A stretch of DNA of 64,000 bases from Allobaileyella intestinalis (GCF_009695865.1 NZ_VUNB01000001.1:248001-312000), one strand, 5' to 3'; shown: positions 50,611 through 60,618, counted from the first letter of the stretch. A program made the numbers and translations. The notes: generated by a model not told the origin, from the sequence alone.

Positions 50611-51972
50611 ATGGAACAAACAGCTAAAAAGGGCAGACCATTTGGCTTTTACATCTGCGCCCTCGGATTCACATTCGAGCGTATGGCATTCTATACTGTA
50701 AAGTATCTGCTTGCCATCTGGCTTGCAACTGATGTAGCTAAGGGAGGTCTTGGTTCCGACTCCGTTGCAGGAGCAACAATGTCCGCTCAGTTCGTAGCAT
50801 GGACTTATATCACACCTATGATCGGCGGATATATCGCAGACCACTTTATCAGCCCTAGACTCTGCGTAACCATCGGAATGATCCTGATGGGCATCGGATA
50901 TCTGGTAGCATGGAAGGCAACAGGAACTGGTCTGGTTTGGGTAATGATCATTCTGGTTTCCATCGGAACTGGTTTCTTCAAGGGTAACCTTTCCGGAGTT
51001 AACGCACTTCTGTTCGATGATCCAGACGAGTTGAACGCAGCGTTCTCAATTCAGTACTCATTCGTTAACATCGGTTCTTTCATCGGTACAACATTCATCG
51101 CTGTAATGGCTATCGGTGACAACCCAACAATGAGCTTCCAGGGTGTATTTGGACTCTGCGGATGTCTTCTGTTCTTCGACGCACTGCTCTTCGTATTCGG
51201 CGGCCGTAAGGCACTGGGAGATGCTGGTAAGGCACCTTTCAAGAAGGATCAGAGAGAGTTCGTATCTGAGGAGAAGAGAGCAGCTGCTTCTGAGCCTCTC
51301 ACATCAGGAGACAAGAAGAGAATCGTTGTTATCGTTATCGTAACAATCTTCTCCGCATTCTTCTGGATGGTATGGTACATGGCTTACATGCCTGCTTACT
51401 ACACATTCGGCTGGGGCGACGGAAGCGACTTCCTGAACATTGCCGACTGGCACCTGTTCGGAAAGCTGATCCCAACTTCATACTTCGACTCCATGAACGC
51501 TCTTGTTTGTATCATCCTCGGACCTGTAATGGCCGTTGTATGGAACAAGCTTGCAGCAAAGGGCAAGGATCCTTCAATGTTCAAGAAGACTGGTATCGGT
51601 ACTATCCTCATCGGTCTGTCATACGTTGTAATGGTAATTGCTTACGTACAGGCTGGCGGACAGAAGGAAGGAACATCTTGTCTGTGGATCTTCCTGGTAT
51701 CTCTGCTGATGTCTGTTGGTGAGATGATCTTCTCCCCTCTGGGCAACTCCTTCATCAACAAGCTGGCTCCTGCTAAGGTTCTGGGACTGCTCCTGGGCTT
51801 CTGGCCTTTCGCAGTATTCATTGCTCAGCAGCTCTATCCACGTGTGTTCGCAGTACTTCAGGCTGGTCCTTTCGTTAAGGGCTACGGAATCACTGCTGCA
51901 GTCACAATTATCGTTGGTGTTCTCATGTGCATCTTCAGCGGTAAGCTGGACAACATGGAGAAGACAGAGTAA
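50611..51972 (+). CDS. POT/PTR family proton-dependent oligopeptide transporter
   Basis: This MFS-type transporter of 453 residues has 12 or so membrane segments. Family marks: the TM1 region FTFERMAFYTVKYLL (a form of the ExxERFxYY motif), GGYIADHFISPR, and FKGNLSGVNALLFDDPDELNAAF with FSIQYSFVNIGSFIG, which matches the PTR2 signature. It should import di- and tripeptides with protons. Codon use is unusually even and strong, hinting at high expression. AGGAGGT (50596-50602) precedes the ATG. The long leader suggests mRNA-level control. Confidence 0.85.
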   Translation: MEQTAKKGRPFGFYICALGFTFERMAFYTVKYLLAIWLATDVAKGGLGSDSVAGATMSAQFVAWTYITPMIGGYIADHFISPRLCVTIGMILMGIGYLVAWKATGTGLVWVMIILVSIGTGFFKGNLSGVNALLFDDPDELNAAFSIQYSFVNIGSFIGTTFIAVMAIGDNPTMSFQGVFGLCGCLLFFDALLFVFGGRKALGDAGKAPFKKDQREFVSEEKRAAASEPLTSGDKKRIVVIVIVTIFSAFFWMVWYMAYMPAYYTFGWGDGSDFLNIADWHLFGKLIPTSYFDSMNALVCIILGPVMAVVWNKLAAKGKDPSMFKKTGIGTILIGLSYVVMVIAYVQAGGQKEGTSCLWIFLVSLLMSVGEMIFSPLGNSFINKLAPAKVLGLLLGFWPFAVFIAQQLYPRVFAVLQAGPFVKGYGITAAVTIIVGVLMCIFSGKLDNMEKTE

Positions 51973-52004
51973 TTGTTTCGGCAATAAGTCTGTAACAGAT
52001 ATTT

Positions 52005-52035
52005 ATAGCGCCTGGTTCGCCAGGCGCTATTTTTA
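52005..52035 (+). terminator. Intrinsic terminator after the POT transporter gene
   Basis: ATAGCGCCTGG / CCAGGCGCTAT, a perfect 11-bp stem with loop TTCG, then TTTT. Confidence 0.92.
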
Positions 52036-52090
52036 TGTTTTTGAAGGAATTTTGAAGGATTTGGCTGCTTTGACAACAGGCCTGCATTTG

Positions 52091-52119
52091 TTGACGGAAA
52101 CAGATTATTAACGTATAAT
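52091..52119 (+). promoter_or_regulatory. Promoter of rny with a long leader
   Basis: TTGACG (52091-52096), 17 bp, TATAAT (52114-52119). The leader to the ATG at 52283 is about 155 nt; I see no clear riboswitch in it. The rest of the 310-nt gap 51973-52282 holds only the upstream terminator. Confidence 0.72.
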
Positions 52120-52282
52120 TAATTGGTTTGTTTATGCAATTTAATCATCGCTTTTCCTTTTTGAATCAGGCGGAAATGTACATATAGGTTAGTATTACGA
52201 AAGTTAACAACTGTTCAAGTGCAATACCCCGTACGGTGATTAGGTCGGATAATATACAGAATCAAGAAAAGGAGAACAACAT

Positions 52283-53824
52283 ATGAATCTGGTGATAAGC
52301 GTTATCGTCGGACTTGTTGCCCTCGTTATTGGTCTGTTTGCCGGATATGTGCTGCGCAAATCTATCGGAGAGAAAGAGATAGGTAGCGCTGAGCAGAAGG
52401 CTCAGAATATTCTGCTGGATGCAGAGACATCTGCAGAGAATAAACAGAAAGAGATGATCCTGGAAGCAAAGGAGGAAGCTCACAAGCTTAGATCCGATGT
52501 TGAGAAGGAGATTCGTGACAGAAGAAACGAGATCAACAAGACAGAGAAGAGAATTCAAGGCAAAGAAGAGAACATCGACAGGAAGATGAACAGCATAGAG
52601 AGAAGGGAGCAGGAGCTCACCAAGAAGGAACACTCTATGCAGGAGAAGCACAAAGAAATCGATGAATATCTTCAGAAACAAGTAGAGGAATTAGAGAAGA
52701 TTTCCGGATATTCAAGAGAGGAAGCAAGACATCTTCTTCTTGAGGAAATTGAGAAGGACGTACGGAAAGATGCTTCTGCTATGATTACACAGGTTGAGGC
52801 AGAGGCTAAGGAAGAAGCAGACAAGAGGGCCAAGGACATAATCACCCTGGCCATACAGAGATGTGCTGCTGATCAGGTGGCAGAATCTACTGTATCAGTA
52901 GTGCAGCTTCCTAACGATGATATGAAGGGCCGCATAATCGGGCGTGAAGGAAGGAACATCAGAGCAATAGAGACACTGACAGGTGTTGATCTGATAATAG
53001 ATGATACTCCGGAAGCAGTTATCCTTTCAGGCTTCGATCCAATCAGGAGAGAGATTGCAAAGATTGCACTGGAGAAGCTCATTGTTGACGGACGTATTCA
53101 TCCTGCAAGAATTGAAGAGATGGTACAGAAGGCCACCAAGGAAGTTAACAACATCATCAAGGAAGAAGGAGAGCAGGCCTGCTTCGAGACAGGTGTTCAT
53201 AACTTGAATCCTGAAATGGTAAAGCTCCTTGGACGTCTTAAGTACAGAACCTCCTACGGGCAGAATGTTCTTAAACATTCTATAGAGGTATCTCTACTTG
53301 CAGGTCTCATGGCCAGTGAGCTTGGGTACGACACAAGGCTTGCCAAGAGAGCAGGACTTCTTCACGATATTGGTAAATCCATCGACCACGAGGTGGAAGG
53401 AACCCACGTGGAGATCGGAGTTAACATCTGCAAGAAGTACAAAGAACCATGGAAGGTCATTAATGCAGTTGAGGCTCACCATGGTGATACAGAGCCAACT
53501 ACAATGGAAGCCGTTCTCGTATCTGCTGCAGATGCCCTCAGCGCTGCCAGACCTGGTGCCAGAAGAGAAACTCTGGAATCATACATCAAGCGTCTGGAAA
53601 CACTTGAGACAATTGCCAACTCCACAAAGGGCGTTGAAAGGTCTTACGCCATCCAGGCAGGTAGAGAAATCAGAATCATTGTTAAACCAAATCAGGTCAA
53701 AGATAATGAGGTACCGATGCTTGCCAGAGATGTTGCCAAGAAGATCGAGTCCGAACTGGAGTATCCTGGTCACATAAAGGTAAATGTAATCAGGGAGACC
53801 AGAGCGGTGGACTACGCTAAATAG
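52283..53824 (+). CDS. rny: Ribonuclease Y
   Basis: This membrane-bound endoribonuclease starts mRNA decay in many Firmicutes. It has 513 residues. Order: membrane helix 1-25, long coiled coil (about 30-200, rich in Glu and Lys), KH domain with [13 protein letters not shown] near 220, HD domain with [10 protein letters not shown] near 360. AAAAGGAG precedes the ATG. It has its own promoter and terminator. The upstream leader may allow it to regulate its own mRNA; not shown. Confidence 0.96.
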   Translation: MNLVISVIVGLVALVIGLFAGYVLRKSIGEKEIGSAEQKAQNILLDAETSAENKQKEMILEAKEEAHKLRSDVEKEIRDRRNEINKTEKRIQGKEENIDRKMNSIERREQELTKKEHSMQEKHKEIDEYLQKQVEELEKISGYSREEARHLLLEEIEKDVRKDASAMITQVEAEAKEEADKRAKDIITLAIQRCAADQVAESTVSVVQLPNDDMKGRIIGREGRNIRAIETLTGVDLIIDDTPEAVILSGFDPIRREIAKIALEKLIVDGRIHPARIEEMVQKATKEVNNIIKEEGEQACFETGVHNLNPEMVKLLGRLKYRTSYGQNVLKHSIEVSLLAGLMASELGYDTRLAKRAGLLHDIGKSIDHEVEGTHVEIGVNICKKYKEPWKVINAVEAHHGDTEPTTMEAVLVSAADALSAARPGARRETLESYIKRLETLETIANSTKGVERSYAIQAGREIRIIVKPNQVKDNEVPMLARDVAKKIESELEYPGHIKVNVIRETRAVDYAK

Positions 53825-53833
53825 ACCATTACG

Positions 53834-53859
53834 AGCTCTCCTATAATGGAGAGCTTTTT
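53834..53859 (+). terminator. Intrinsic terminator after rny
   Basis: AGCTCTCC / GGAGAGCT stem, loop TATAAT, then TTTTT. Confidence 0.88.
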
Positions 53860-53886
53860 CATTACAAAAAAGGAGACCGGTACAAA

Positions 53887-55071
53887 ATGATATATCTGGA
53901 TAACAGCTCCACAACGAAACAGTTCAGTGAAGTCACCCGTCTTATGGCAGATGTGGCAGAGAATAATTTTGGAAATCCAAGCTCACTTCATCAGCTGGGG
54001 TATGAAAGTTCTAACGTTCTAAGAAAAGCTATTGCACAGATTGATGCTTGTTTTCCATCTGGAGGAAGAACTATTGTAACTTCCTGCGGAACAGAAAGCG
54101 ACAACATGGCTCTTGTTTCAGGTTCCGCTAAATTGAAGAGGCAGGGACGAAAAATTATAACCACTGCTGTGGAACATCCTGCCGTTCTTCGTACTGTCGA
54201 AAGGCTAAAAGAAGAAGGCTGGGACATAGTGCTTCTGCCTGTTGACAAAGAGGGCACATCAAGCATAGAGGCCCTTGAAGCAGAACTAGATGAAAATACA
54301 GTTCTGGTGTCAATTATGACAGTGAACAACGAAACAGGCACAATTCAGCCAGTTAAAAAGGCTTGCACCATGGTTCACAATTTTGCTAAGGAACACGGAA
54401 CCAGAATATTCTTCCACACAGACGGAGTCCAGGCGTTTGGAAAGATTGATCTGAGGAACAGCGATTTTGACCTTATTTCAATAAGCGCTCACAAATTCCA
54501 CGGACCAAAAGGAATCGGGGCTCTTTATATGAAAAACGGCGTAAACCTTCCACCTTTCATAATGGGAGGAGGCCAGGAAAGGGGCTTCAGATCTGGTACT
54601 GAAAATGTTCCGGGAATAGCCGGAATGGGTCTGGCTGCACAAATGTCATGTACGGACATGGACGAAAAGAACAAAAAACTTTCAGAGGTAAACAATTACC
54701 TTTATAATGGATTGAAAGCTAATATCAAGGATATTTTTATTAATGGCCCTGAGACCATCGGCACAAGCCTGGATGAACCAGGTTCAAGGTGTCCTTCCCT
54801 TCTGAATATTTCCTTTGAAGGAGTAAGGGGAGAAGTGCTGCTCCACACCCTTGAGCAGGATGAGATATATGTTTCCACAGGATCTGCATGCCATTCCAAC
54901 AACACTGGGGACAGCCACGTTCTTACTGCCATGGGAAGGAAGCACAAGGAAATCGAAGGGGCTGTCAGATTCAGTCTGGGTCAGTTCAATACCGTAGAAG
55001 AGATGGATGTAGCCATCGACAGAACTGCAAAGGCAGTAGAGAGATTCCGCAGACTTGGAAGTTTCAGATAG
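53887..55071 (+). CDS. Second cysteine desulfurase, partner of ThiI
   Basis: This NifS-family PLP enzyme has 394 residues. The PLP lysine is in SAHKFHGPKG, and the persulfide cysteine in GSACHSN, where His follows the Cys, unlike the CSSQS of the iscS at 963. The gene lies 11 nt before thiI, as do NifZ-type desulfurases that feed sulfur to 4-thiouridine in tRNA. AAAAGGAGACC precedes the ATG. So this copy probably serves tRNA thiolation, and the first copy Fe-S clusters. Confidence 0.92.
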   Translation: MIYLDNSSTTKQFSEVTRLMADVAENNFGNPSSLHQLGYESSNVLRKAIAQIDACFPSGGRTIVTSCGTESDNMALVSGSAKLKRQGRKIITTAVEHPAVLRTVERLKEEGWDIVLLPVDKEGTSSIEALEAELDENTVLVSIMTVNNETGTIQPVKKACTMVHNFAKEHGTRIFFHTDGVQAFGKIDLRNSDFDLISISAHKFHGPKGIGALYMKNGVNLPPFIMGGGQERGFRSGTENVPGIAGMGLAAQMSCTDMDEKNKKLSEVNNYLYNGLKANIKDIFINGPETIGTSLDEPGSRCPSLLNISFEGVRGEVLLHTLEQDEIYVSTGSACHSNNTGDSHVLTAMGRKHKEIEGAVRFSLGQFNTVEEMDVAIDRTAKAVERFRRLGSFR

Positions 55072-55082
55072 GAGATAGAGAA

Positions 55083-56288
55083 TTGGAAATAAACAACGAA
55101 AACAGCAGGCTCTACATAGTGAGGTGCGGCGAAGTAGCCCTGAAAGGAATGAACAAGCCTTATTTTGAAAGGGTTCTTCTGGAGAGAGTCAGAAATGCCA
55201 TTAAAGACTGGGATAACGATTCTCACTGGGCAGGAGGCCTGATGCTTGTAAGGATCAGCGACAAGATCGGCAAGGATGAAGCAGTAAGAAGACTGTCGAA
55301 GGTGTTTGGTGTTGCTTCTGTAAGTCCGGCTATAAGCGTTGAGAAGGACATGAAGGCCCTGGGCCAGGCTGCGGCTCAGTATGTGAGTCAGCTTATGGAA
55401 GAAGAAGATATAAAAACCTTTAAGGTTAAGGCCAAGAGAAGTGACAAATCCTTTCCTGTTCAGTCTCCGGAAATTGGTGCTGAAGTGGGAGGAGCAATTC
55501 TCTCTGCTGTTAAAGATATCAGGGTAGATGTTCACAATCCGGATCTTCTTTTGTTCGCAGATGTAAGGAGAGAAGGGGCCTACATTTACAGAGATAAGGT
55601 AAAGGGCTTCGGAGGACTTCCTCTTGGAACTAACGGAAAAGGTCTTATTCTCATGTCGGGAGGTATCGACAGTCCGGTGGCAGCATTCATGATGGCCAAG
55701 AGGGGAATGAGAATAGAGGCAGTTCACTTCCATTCTTATCCGTATACCAGCCAGAGGGCCAGAAGGAAGGTTGAGGACCTCTGCAGAGTATTGGCAGGAT
55801 ACATGGGAACCATCCGCATGCACGTAATAAACCTTTTACCAATACAAGAAGAGATAGTAAAGAACTGCCCTCAGGATGAAACCACAATTCTCGTAAGGCG
55901 GTTCATGATGAGAATTGCCCAGGAAGTTGCACTTAAGACCCATAATATGATGCTTATAACAGGAGAAGATCTTGGTCAGGTGGCCAGCCAGACGGCAGAA
56001 GCTCTTGTGGTTACTGATAAGGTTGTGGACATTCCAGTTATGAGACCTCTCATAGCCATGGACAAGGTGGACATTATGGACAAGGCTAAGGAAATAGGCA
56101 CCTATGACCTTTCAATACAGCCATATGAGGACTGCTGTACTGTATTCCTGCCTAAACATCCGGTTACAAAACCTAAACTTGACAGGATAGAACAGTCCGA
56201 ATCAGCTCTGGATGTAGAAGCCCTTGTTAAGGCGGCTGTTGAATCTGAAGAAGTTGTTGACATTAGTTTTGACAGCATTGCAGAATAA
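55083..56288 (+). CDS. thiI: tRNA 4-thiouridine synthase ThiI, no rhodanese domain
   Basis: This enzyme adenylates U8 of tRNA and adds sulfur. It has 401 residues: NFLD and THUMP domains (about 1-165), then the PP-loop ATPase with LMSGGIDSPVAAF near 185. The rhodanese domain found in E. coli ThiI is absent, as in Bacillus, so sulfur must come straight from the desulfurase encoded just before. I chose a TTG start at 55083, 8 nt after AGGAG (55070-55074); the frame is open far upstream only because it reads through the desulfurase gene. Confidence 0.93.
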   Translation: MEINNENSRLYIVRCGEVALKGMNKPYFERVLLERVRNAIKDWDNDSHWAGGLMLVRISDKIGKDEAVRRLSKVFGVASVSPAISVEKDMKALGQAAAQYVSQLMEEEDIKTFKVKAKRSDKSFPVQSPEIGAEVGGAILSAVKDIRVDVHNPDLLLFADVRREGAYIYRDKVKGFGGLPLGTNGKGLILMSGGIDSPVAAFMMAKRGMRIEAVHFHSYPYTSQRARRKVEDLCRVLAGYMGTIRMHVINLLPIQEEIVKNCPQDETTILVRRFMMRIAQEVALKTHNMMLITGEDLGQVASQTAEALVVTDKVVDIPVMRPLIAMDKVDIMDKAKEIGTYDLSIQPYEDCCTVFLPKHPVTKPKLDRIEQSESALDVEALVKAAVESEEVVDISFDSIAE

Positions 56289-56316
56289 AGGGCAGATTTT
56301 ATAAGGAGATTTTACA

Positions 56317-56811
56317 ATGGCTGGCAAAAAGAACAGTAATTACCATTATAAAGATGAGCTGAAGAAACCGGCAAAGGGAACGGGAAAAAAGAAAAAAAGA
56401 AACAATGGGACTGGCCTTCAGAGAGGTTATACCACCAGGAAACGTGGAGAGAAAAGACCTGAAGCCAGCCCGGTGGGACTTATTTTCATCCTTTTCGCCA
56501 TTATCTGGCTTCCTATGGTGCAGATGGGAAAGATTCATATGCAAGGTAACAGTGCTTTGATCATAGGAATAGCTGCCCTTGTAATAGGAGGAATTCTAAA
56601 CTCTCTGAAAGCCCTCCGGTCATCTGCATCATCTGATGGAAAAAGTGATGTGCTTTACTATTTCACAGAAATTGGAACTGTAATAGGCTTTGCTGCAGGT
56701 CTTATTGTGGCAATAACAGGACAGAAGCCTATGCTCCAGTGCCTCATTGCCGGAGTGGTCGCCGGAGGAGTCTGCGGCTGGCTGTTCGGATACACAAGAA
56801 AGAAAAACTAA
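56317..56811 (+). CDS. Unrecognised membrane protein with lysine-rich N-terminus
   Basis: I do not recognise this family. It has 164 residues: a very basic N-terminal 47 residues (GTGKKKKRNNGTG, TRKRGEKRP), then about four membrane segments, with glycine-rich last ones (CLIAGVVAGGVCGWLFG). ATAAGGAGATTT precedes the ATG. It lies 28 nt after thiI and may share its transcript. The basic tail may contact membrane lipids or nucleic acid. Confidence 0.72.
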   Translation: MAGKKNSNYHYKDELKKPAKGTGKKKKRNNGTGLQRGYTTRKRGEKRPEASPVGLIFILFAIIWLPMVQMGKIHMQGNSALIIGIAALVIGGILNSLKALRSSASSDGKSDVLYYFTEIGTVIGFAAGLIVAITGQKPMLQCLIAGVVAGGVCGWLFGYTRKKN

Positions 56812-56823
56812 TTATTGTGATAA

Positions 56824-56898
56824 TGGAATGTATATAGTAAAGGTGCTATAATTCCCTGTGAATAATTATAGGGCGCCCGGGAGGCGCTCTTGATATAT
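56824..56898 (+). promoter_or_regulatory. thrS promoter and short hairpin leader
   Basis: TATAAT (56847-56852) with TGC before it (extended -10); the -35 is weak (TGGAAT, 56824-56829). A CTATAATT / AATTATAG inverted repeat spans the -10 (56846-56870), and GCGCC / GGCGC follows at 56873-56887. The transcribed leader is only about 70 nt, too short for a T-box. Confidence 0.5.
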
Positions 56899-56928
56899 AA
56901 AAAGGAGTATAAAAGGAGACGAATTATT

Positions 56929-58668
56929 ATGGCTAAGATAGATTTTTCAATCCAGGAGGAGAGAGACAGATACAGACATTCTACTTCCCATATTATGGCT
57001 CAGGCAGTAAAGAGACTGTGGCCTGAAGCCAAGCTGGCCATCGGACCAGCTATTGAAAACGGATTTTATTATGACTTCGATCTTGAACACAAGTTCACAG
57101 ATGAGGATCTTCAGGCTATTACAAAAGAAATGAAGAAAATCATCAAGGCTGCTTATCCTATTGAGAGATTTGAACTTCCAAGAGAAGAAGCAATCAAGTT
57201 CATGGAGGAGAGAAATGAGCCTTACAAGGTTGAGCTGATTAAGGATCTTCCAGAAGGAGAGGTAATCTCATTCTACAAGCAGGGAGATTTCACTGACCTC
57301 TGCGCCGGACCTCACATGGAGTCAACAGGTCAGATCAAGGCATACAAGCTTCAGAACGTTGCCGGTGCATACTGGAGAGGAGACTCCAATAACAAGATGC
57401 TCCAGAGAATATACGGAACCAGCTTCCCTAGCCAGGAAGAGCTGAAGGAGTATCTGGATAAGATTGAGGAAGCAAAGAAAAGAGATCACAGAAAGATCGG
57501 AAAAGAGATGGAGCTGTTCATGGTGTCTGAAGCCGGCCCTGGATTCCCTTTCTTCCTTCCTAACGGCATGATTATCAGAAATGAGCTGCAGAAATACTGG
57601 AAAGAGATTCACTGGAAGGCAGGATACAAGGAAATCCTCACTCCTCTTATTCTTAACGAGGAGCTTTGGCGTATATCCGGACACTGGGATCACTACAAGG
57701 ATAACATGTACTTCACACAGATAGATGATGAGGATTATGCCATCAAGCCGATGAACTGTCCTGGATCCATCCTTGTTTACAAGAACAAATCTCATTCATA
57801 CAGAGAACTTCCTCTCAGATATGCAGAGATGGGACAGGTTCACAGACATGAGCTGTCCGGTGCACTTCACGGACTCATGAGAGTAAGAACCTTCTTCCAG
57901 GATGACGCTCATATCTATATGACTCGTGAGCAGGTAGGAGAGGAACTTCTCAATGTAATCAGGCTTATTGACAGCTTCTACAAGGTATTCAACTTCAAGT
58001 ATCATGTAGAGCTTTCCACAAGACCAGATGATTTCATGGGCGAGATCTCAGAGTGGGATGCTGCAGAGCAGGATTTGAGGACAGCTATTGAGTCCATTGG
58101 TAAGGAGTATGTTGTAAACGAAGGCGACGGTGCATTCTACGGACCTAAGCTGGACTTCCATCTTGAAGATTCTCTGGGAAGAACATGGCAGTGCGGAACA
58201 ATTCAGCTGGACTTCCAGATGCCGCAGCGCTTCGGAATGTCATATATCGGATCTGACGGCGAGAAGCACACACCTATCATGATACACAGGGCAATAATGG
58301 GTTCCGTGGAGAGATTCATCGGAATGCTTACAGAGCACTTTGCAGGCAAGTTCCCTCTCTGGCTGGCTCCAGTTCAGGTAAAACTCATGACTGTAACAGA
58401 TGCCAATGTGGATTATGCAGAGCAGGTTAGGGAGAAATGCGAAGCTGCTGGCCTCAGAGTAGAGACTGACTACAGAAACGAGAAAATCGGATACAAGATC
58501 AGAGAAGCCAGAAATGCCAGAAACTCATATATGTGTGTTATCGGCGAGAAGGAAGCTGAGGAGAAGAGCCTTTCTGTAAGATCCAGCAAAGCAGGAGATC
58601 TTGGCTCAATGTCAGTTGACGACTTCGTGGCTAAGCTGGTTGAAGAAGTAGAGACAAAGGCACTGTAA
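56929..58668 (+). CDS. thrS: Threonyl-tRNA synthetase lacking the N-terminal TGS domain
   Basis: This class II synthetase charges tRNA-Thr. It has 579 residues, about 60 less than the full form. The N-terminal TGS domain is missing: the protein begins directly with the N2 editing domain (HSTSHIMAQAVKRLW, with its HxxxH). The catalytic core shows MNCPGSI (zinc Cys), RYAEMGQVHRHE and QLDFQMPQRFG; the anticodon domain is at the C-terminus. The ATG at 56929 lies 9 nt after AAGGAG; the region upstream is too short (117 nt) to hide a TGS domain. Editing and zinc residues look whole, so it should be active. Confidence 0.94.
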   Translation: MAKIDFSIQEERDRYRHSTSHIMAQAVKRLWPEAKLAIGPAIENGFYYDFDLEHKFTDEDLQAITKEMKKIIKAAYPIERFELPREEAIKFMEERNEPYKVELIKDLPEGEVISFYKQGDFTDLCAGPHMESTGQIKAYKLQNVAGAYWRGDSNNKMLQRIYGTSFPSQEELKEYLDKIEEAKKRDHRKIGKEMELFMVSEAGPGFPFFLPNGMIIRNELQKYWKEIHWKAGYKEILTPLILNEELWRISGHWDHYKDNMYFTQIDDEDYAIKPMNCPGSILVYKNKSHSYRELPLRYAEMGQVHRHELSGALHGLMRVRTFFQDDAHIYMTREQVGEELLNVIRLIDSFYKVFNFKYHVELSTRPDDFMGEISEWDAAEQDLRTAIESIGKEYVVNEGDGAFYGPKLDFHLEDSLGRTWQCGTIQLDFQMPQRFGMSYIGSDGEKHTPIMIHRAIMGSVERFIGMLTEHFAGKFPLWLAPVQVKLMTVTDANVDYAEQVREKCEAAGLRVETDYRNEKIGYKIREARNARNSYMCVIGEKEAEEKSLSVRSSKAGDLGSMSVDDFVAKLVEEVETKAL

Positions 58669-58680
58669 ACCGGGGTGTCT

Positions 58681-59850
58681 ATGGAGAATAACCAGAATAA
58701 TCCAATGGAAATGGCCGGCGGTGACAAGAACGGCCAGTCCGGAGTTGTATATGGAAAAATAGGGAAGGGCCAGAGTGCAGCTGGCGACCATCCAGCAGGC
58801 AGCGGTATGCCACAGGATGGCAGACCGGGAAAACATCATTTTTCCAGAAAAAACAGATCCTCAGGAACTGAAAAGAAGATGGTGACCCGGGGAATAGCAG
58901 TCCTTCTGTGCATCCTGATGTTTTCATTTGGCCTGGTAGCCGGAAGGATATGGGATTTCTCGGGAACTGACCAGAACGGATACAAGAAGATTCATTCTCT
59001 CAGAAACTACATCGCCGTTCTGGATGTTCAGGGCACAATGGGCTACAGCTCCGGCTCCTATTTCCAGGAAAATCCTTATGACCAGGCTTTCCTGCTGGAT
59101 TCAATAGATCAGCTTAAGAAAGACAGGAATAACAAGGCGCTGATACTGAGGATCAACACACCCGGAGGAGATGCCTATGCCATTGATGAGCTCTATCAGA
59201 AGATAATTGAATACAAGAAGACCGGAAAACCGGTATACACGTACATGGAAAGCCAGGCCTGCTCTGGAGGATACTATGTAGCATCTCCGAGCAACAAGAT
59301 TTATGCAAACAGAAACGCATGGACTGGTTCCATCGGTGTTACCATGGGTACTTTTTATGACGTTTCCGGGCTTTTGGACAAGCTGGGAATCAAGACTCAG
59401 ACCATCACTTCAGGACCAAACAAAGCAATGGGATCTATGACCGAGCCTATGACAGATGAGCAGAAAGAGATTTTCAAGGGCCTCATAGATCAGTCATATG
59501 AGCAGTTTGTAGGAGTTGTGGCCAAGGGCAGAAAAATGCCTGTGAAAAAAGTAAAGGAGCTTGCAGACGGACGGGTATACACGGCGGAACAGGCTCTGAA
59601 CAACGGACTGATAGATAAGATTTCCAGCGAAGATCAGTGCTACAGAGAAATCAAGTCTTCTAATGGCTTGGAAAACTGTGAGATCAGATACATTGCGAAA
59701 GATGAAGATAAATCTCTGCTCCAGACTTTGACAGGAATGACGAAGCTGGGAGGGCTTTCCATGACAGGTCAGTACAAACAGGCCATGGAACTGATCCAGA
59801 ACGGAGGAACATCCTTCAGTGTTATGTATATGTCTCAGGTCAGGAAATAG
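58681..59850 (+). CDS. sppA: Signal peptide peptidase SppA, S49 family
   Basis: This membrane serine protease clears cleaved signal peptides. It has 389 residues: a polar, disordered first 65 residues, one membrane segment at about 68-88, and the S49 domain. The nucleophile serine is in SQACSGGYYVAS; the general base lysine is likely in SGPNKAMGS. The ATG at 58681 is preferred; a GTG at 58675 is close by, and the ribosome site is poor (CCGGGGTG), so coupling to thrS is likely. The long N-terminal tail is unusual for the family. Confidence 0.9.
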   Translation: MENNQNNPMEMAGGDKNGQSGVVYGKIGKGQSAAGDHPAGSGMPQDGRPGKHHFSRKNRSSGTEKKMVTRGIAVLLCILMFSFGLVAGRIWDFSGTDQNGYKKIHSLRNYIAVLDVQGTMGYSSGSYFQENPYDQAFLLDSIDQLKKDRNNKALILRINTPGGDAYAIDELYQKIIEYKKTGKPVYTYMESQACSGGYYVASPSNKIYANRNAWTGSIGVTMGTFYDVSGLLDKLGIKTQTITSGPNKAMGSMTEPMTDEQKEIFKGLIDQSYEQFVGVVAKGRKMPVKKVKELADGRVYTAEQALNNGLIDKISSEDQCYREIKSSNGLENCEIRYIAKDEDKSLLQTLTGMTKLGGLSMTGQYKQAMELIQNGGTSFSVMYMSQVRK

Positions 59851-59900
59851 CAGATTTTCAAAAATAAACGTTTATTCATCTTGTGAGAAGGAGAGTTCAG

Positions 59901-60605
59901 ATGGCAGTCAAGTACAAGAGAGTATTAATAAAGTTAAGCGGAGAAGCGCTGGCAGGAGACGATAAATTCGGCGTTAATCCGGATGTTGCAAAGGAGACAG
60001 CGAGACAGATAAAGGAAATCAGCGATCTCGGCGTCCAGGTAGCCATAGTTGTGGGCGGAGGAAATTTCTTCAGAGGACGCACGGGAGAGGGCATCGACAG
60101 AGCTACAGCTGACTATATGGGCATGCTGGCAACAGTCATGAATTCCCTGGCACTTCAGGATACTCTTCTTTCAATGGGATGTGATTCAAAGGTGCTTACA
60201 GCCATAGAAATCAGAGACATGGCCGAGGGCTATTCCAGAAGAAAGGCCCTGGACTACCTTGAAGAAGGAAAGGTTGTAATCTTTGGAGGAGGAACAGGAA
60301 GTCCTTTCTTCAGCACAGATACAACTGCAGCACTGAGAGCCGCTGAGATGGGAGCAGAGGTTATTCTGCTGGCAAAAAACATAGACGCTGTTTATTCTGC
60401 AGATCCTAATGAGGTTCCTGACGCCGAGAGATATGAGGAACTCACATATATGGACATTGTTGAGAAGGAATTGAGGGTTATGGACTTGACAGCAGCCACC
60501 CTTTGCAAGGACAATGGAATCAAATTGTATGTATTCGCACTTAGAGGCGGAAATAATATGATGAAAGTTATCAATGGCGAAAACATCGGAACGCTGATTC
60601 ACTAA
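59901..60605 (+). CDS. pyrH: Uridylate kinase
   Basis: This bacterial-type UMP kinase of the amino-acid kinase fold makes UDP. It has 234 residues: KLSGEALAG at the start, [10 protein letters not shown], and the UMP/ATP parts [11 protein letters not shown] and SADPNE. The ATG at 59901 lies after AAGGAGAG; an upstream ATG-like codon at 59883 is rejected. It is followed by frr as in most bacteria, but tsf and rpsB do not precede it. It extends the UMP made by the pyr operon at 3-9 kb. Confidence 0.95.
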   Translation: MAVKYKRVLIKLSGEALAGDDKFGVNPDVAKETARQIKEISDLGVQVAIVVGGGNFFRGRTGEGIDRATADYMGMLATVMNSLALQDTLLSMGCDSKVLTAIEIRDMAEGYSRRKALDYLEEGKVVIFGGGTGSPFFSTDTTAALRAAEMGAEVILLAKNIDAVYSADPNEVPDAERYEELTYMDIVEKELRVMDLTAATLCKDNGIKLYVFALRGGNNMMKVINGENIGTLIH

Positions 60606-60618
60606 TGGAGGTATAGAA

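Noticed and set aside
54888-55082. Longer N-terminus for ThiI reading through the second desulfurase
   Set aside because: The extra 65 residues overlap the catalytic end of the desulfurase in another frame, and AGGAG with a TTG at 55083 gives the family's normal start.
54981-55823. Open frame of 280 codons on the - strand inside thiI
   Set aside because: It mirrors a certain gene and shows no domain; its composition is low-quality for a protein.
56812-56928. T-box or hidden TGS domain before thrS
   Set aside because: Only 117 nt are free; no T-box bases, and no frame that resembles TGS.
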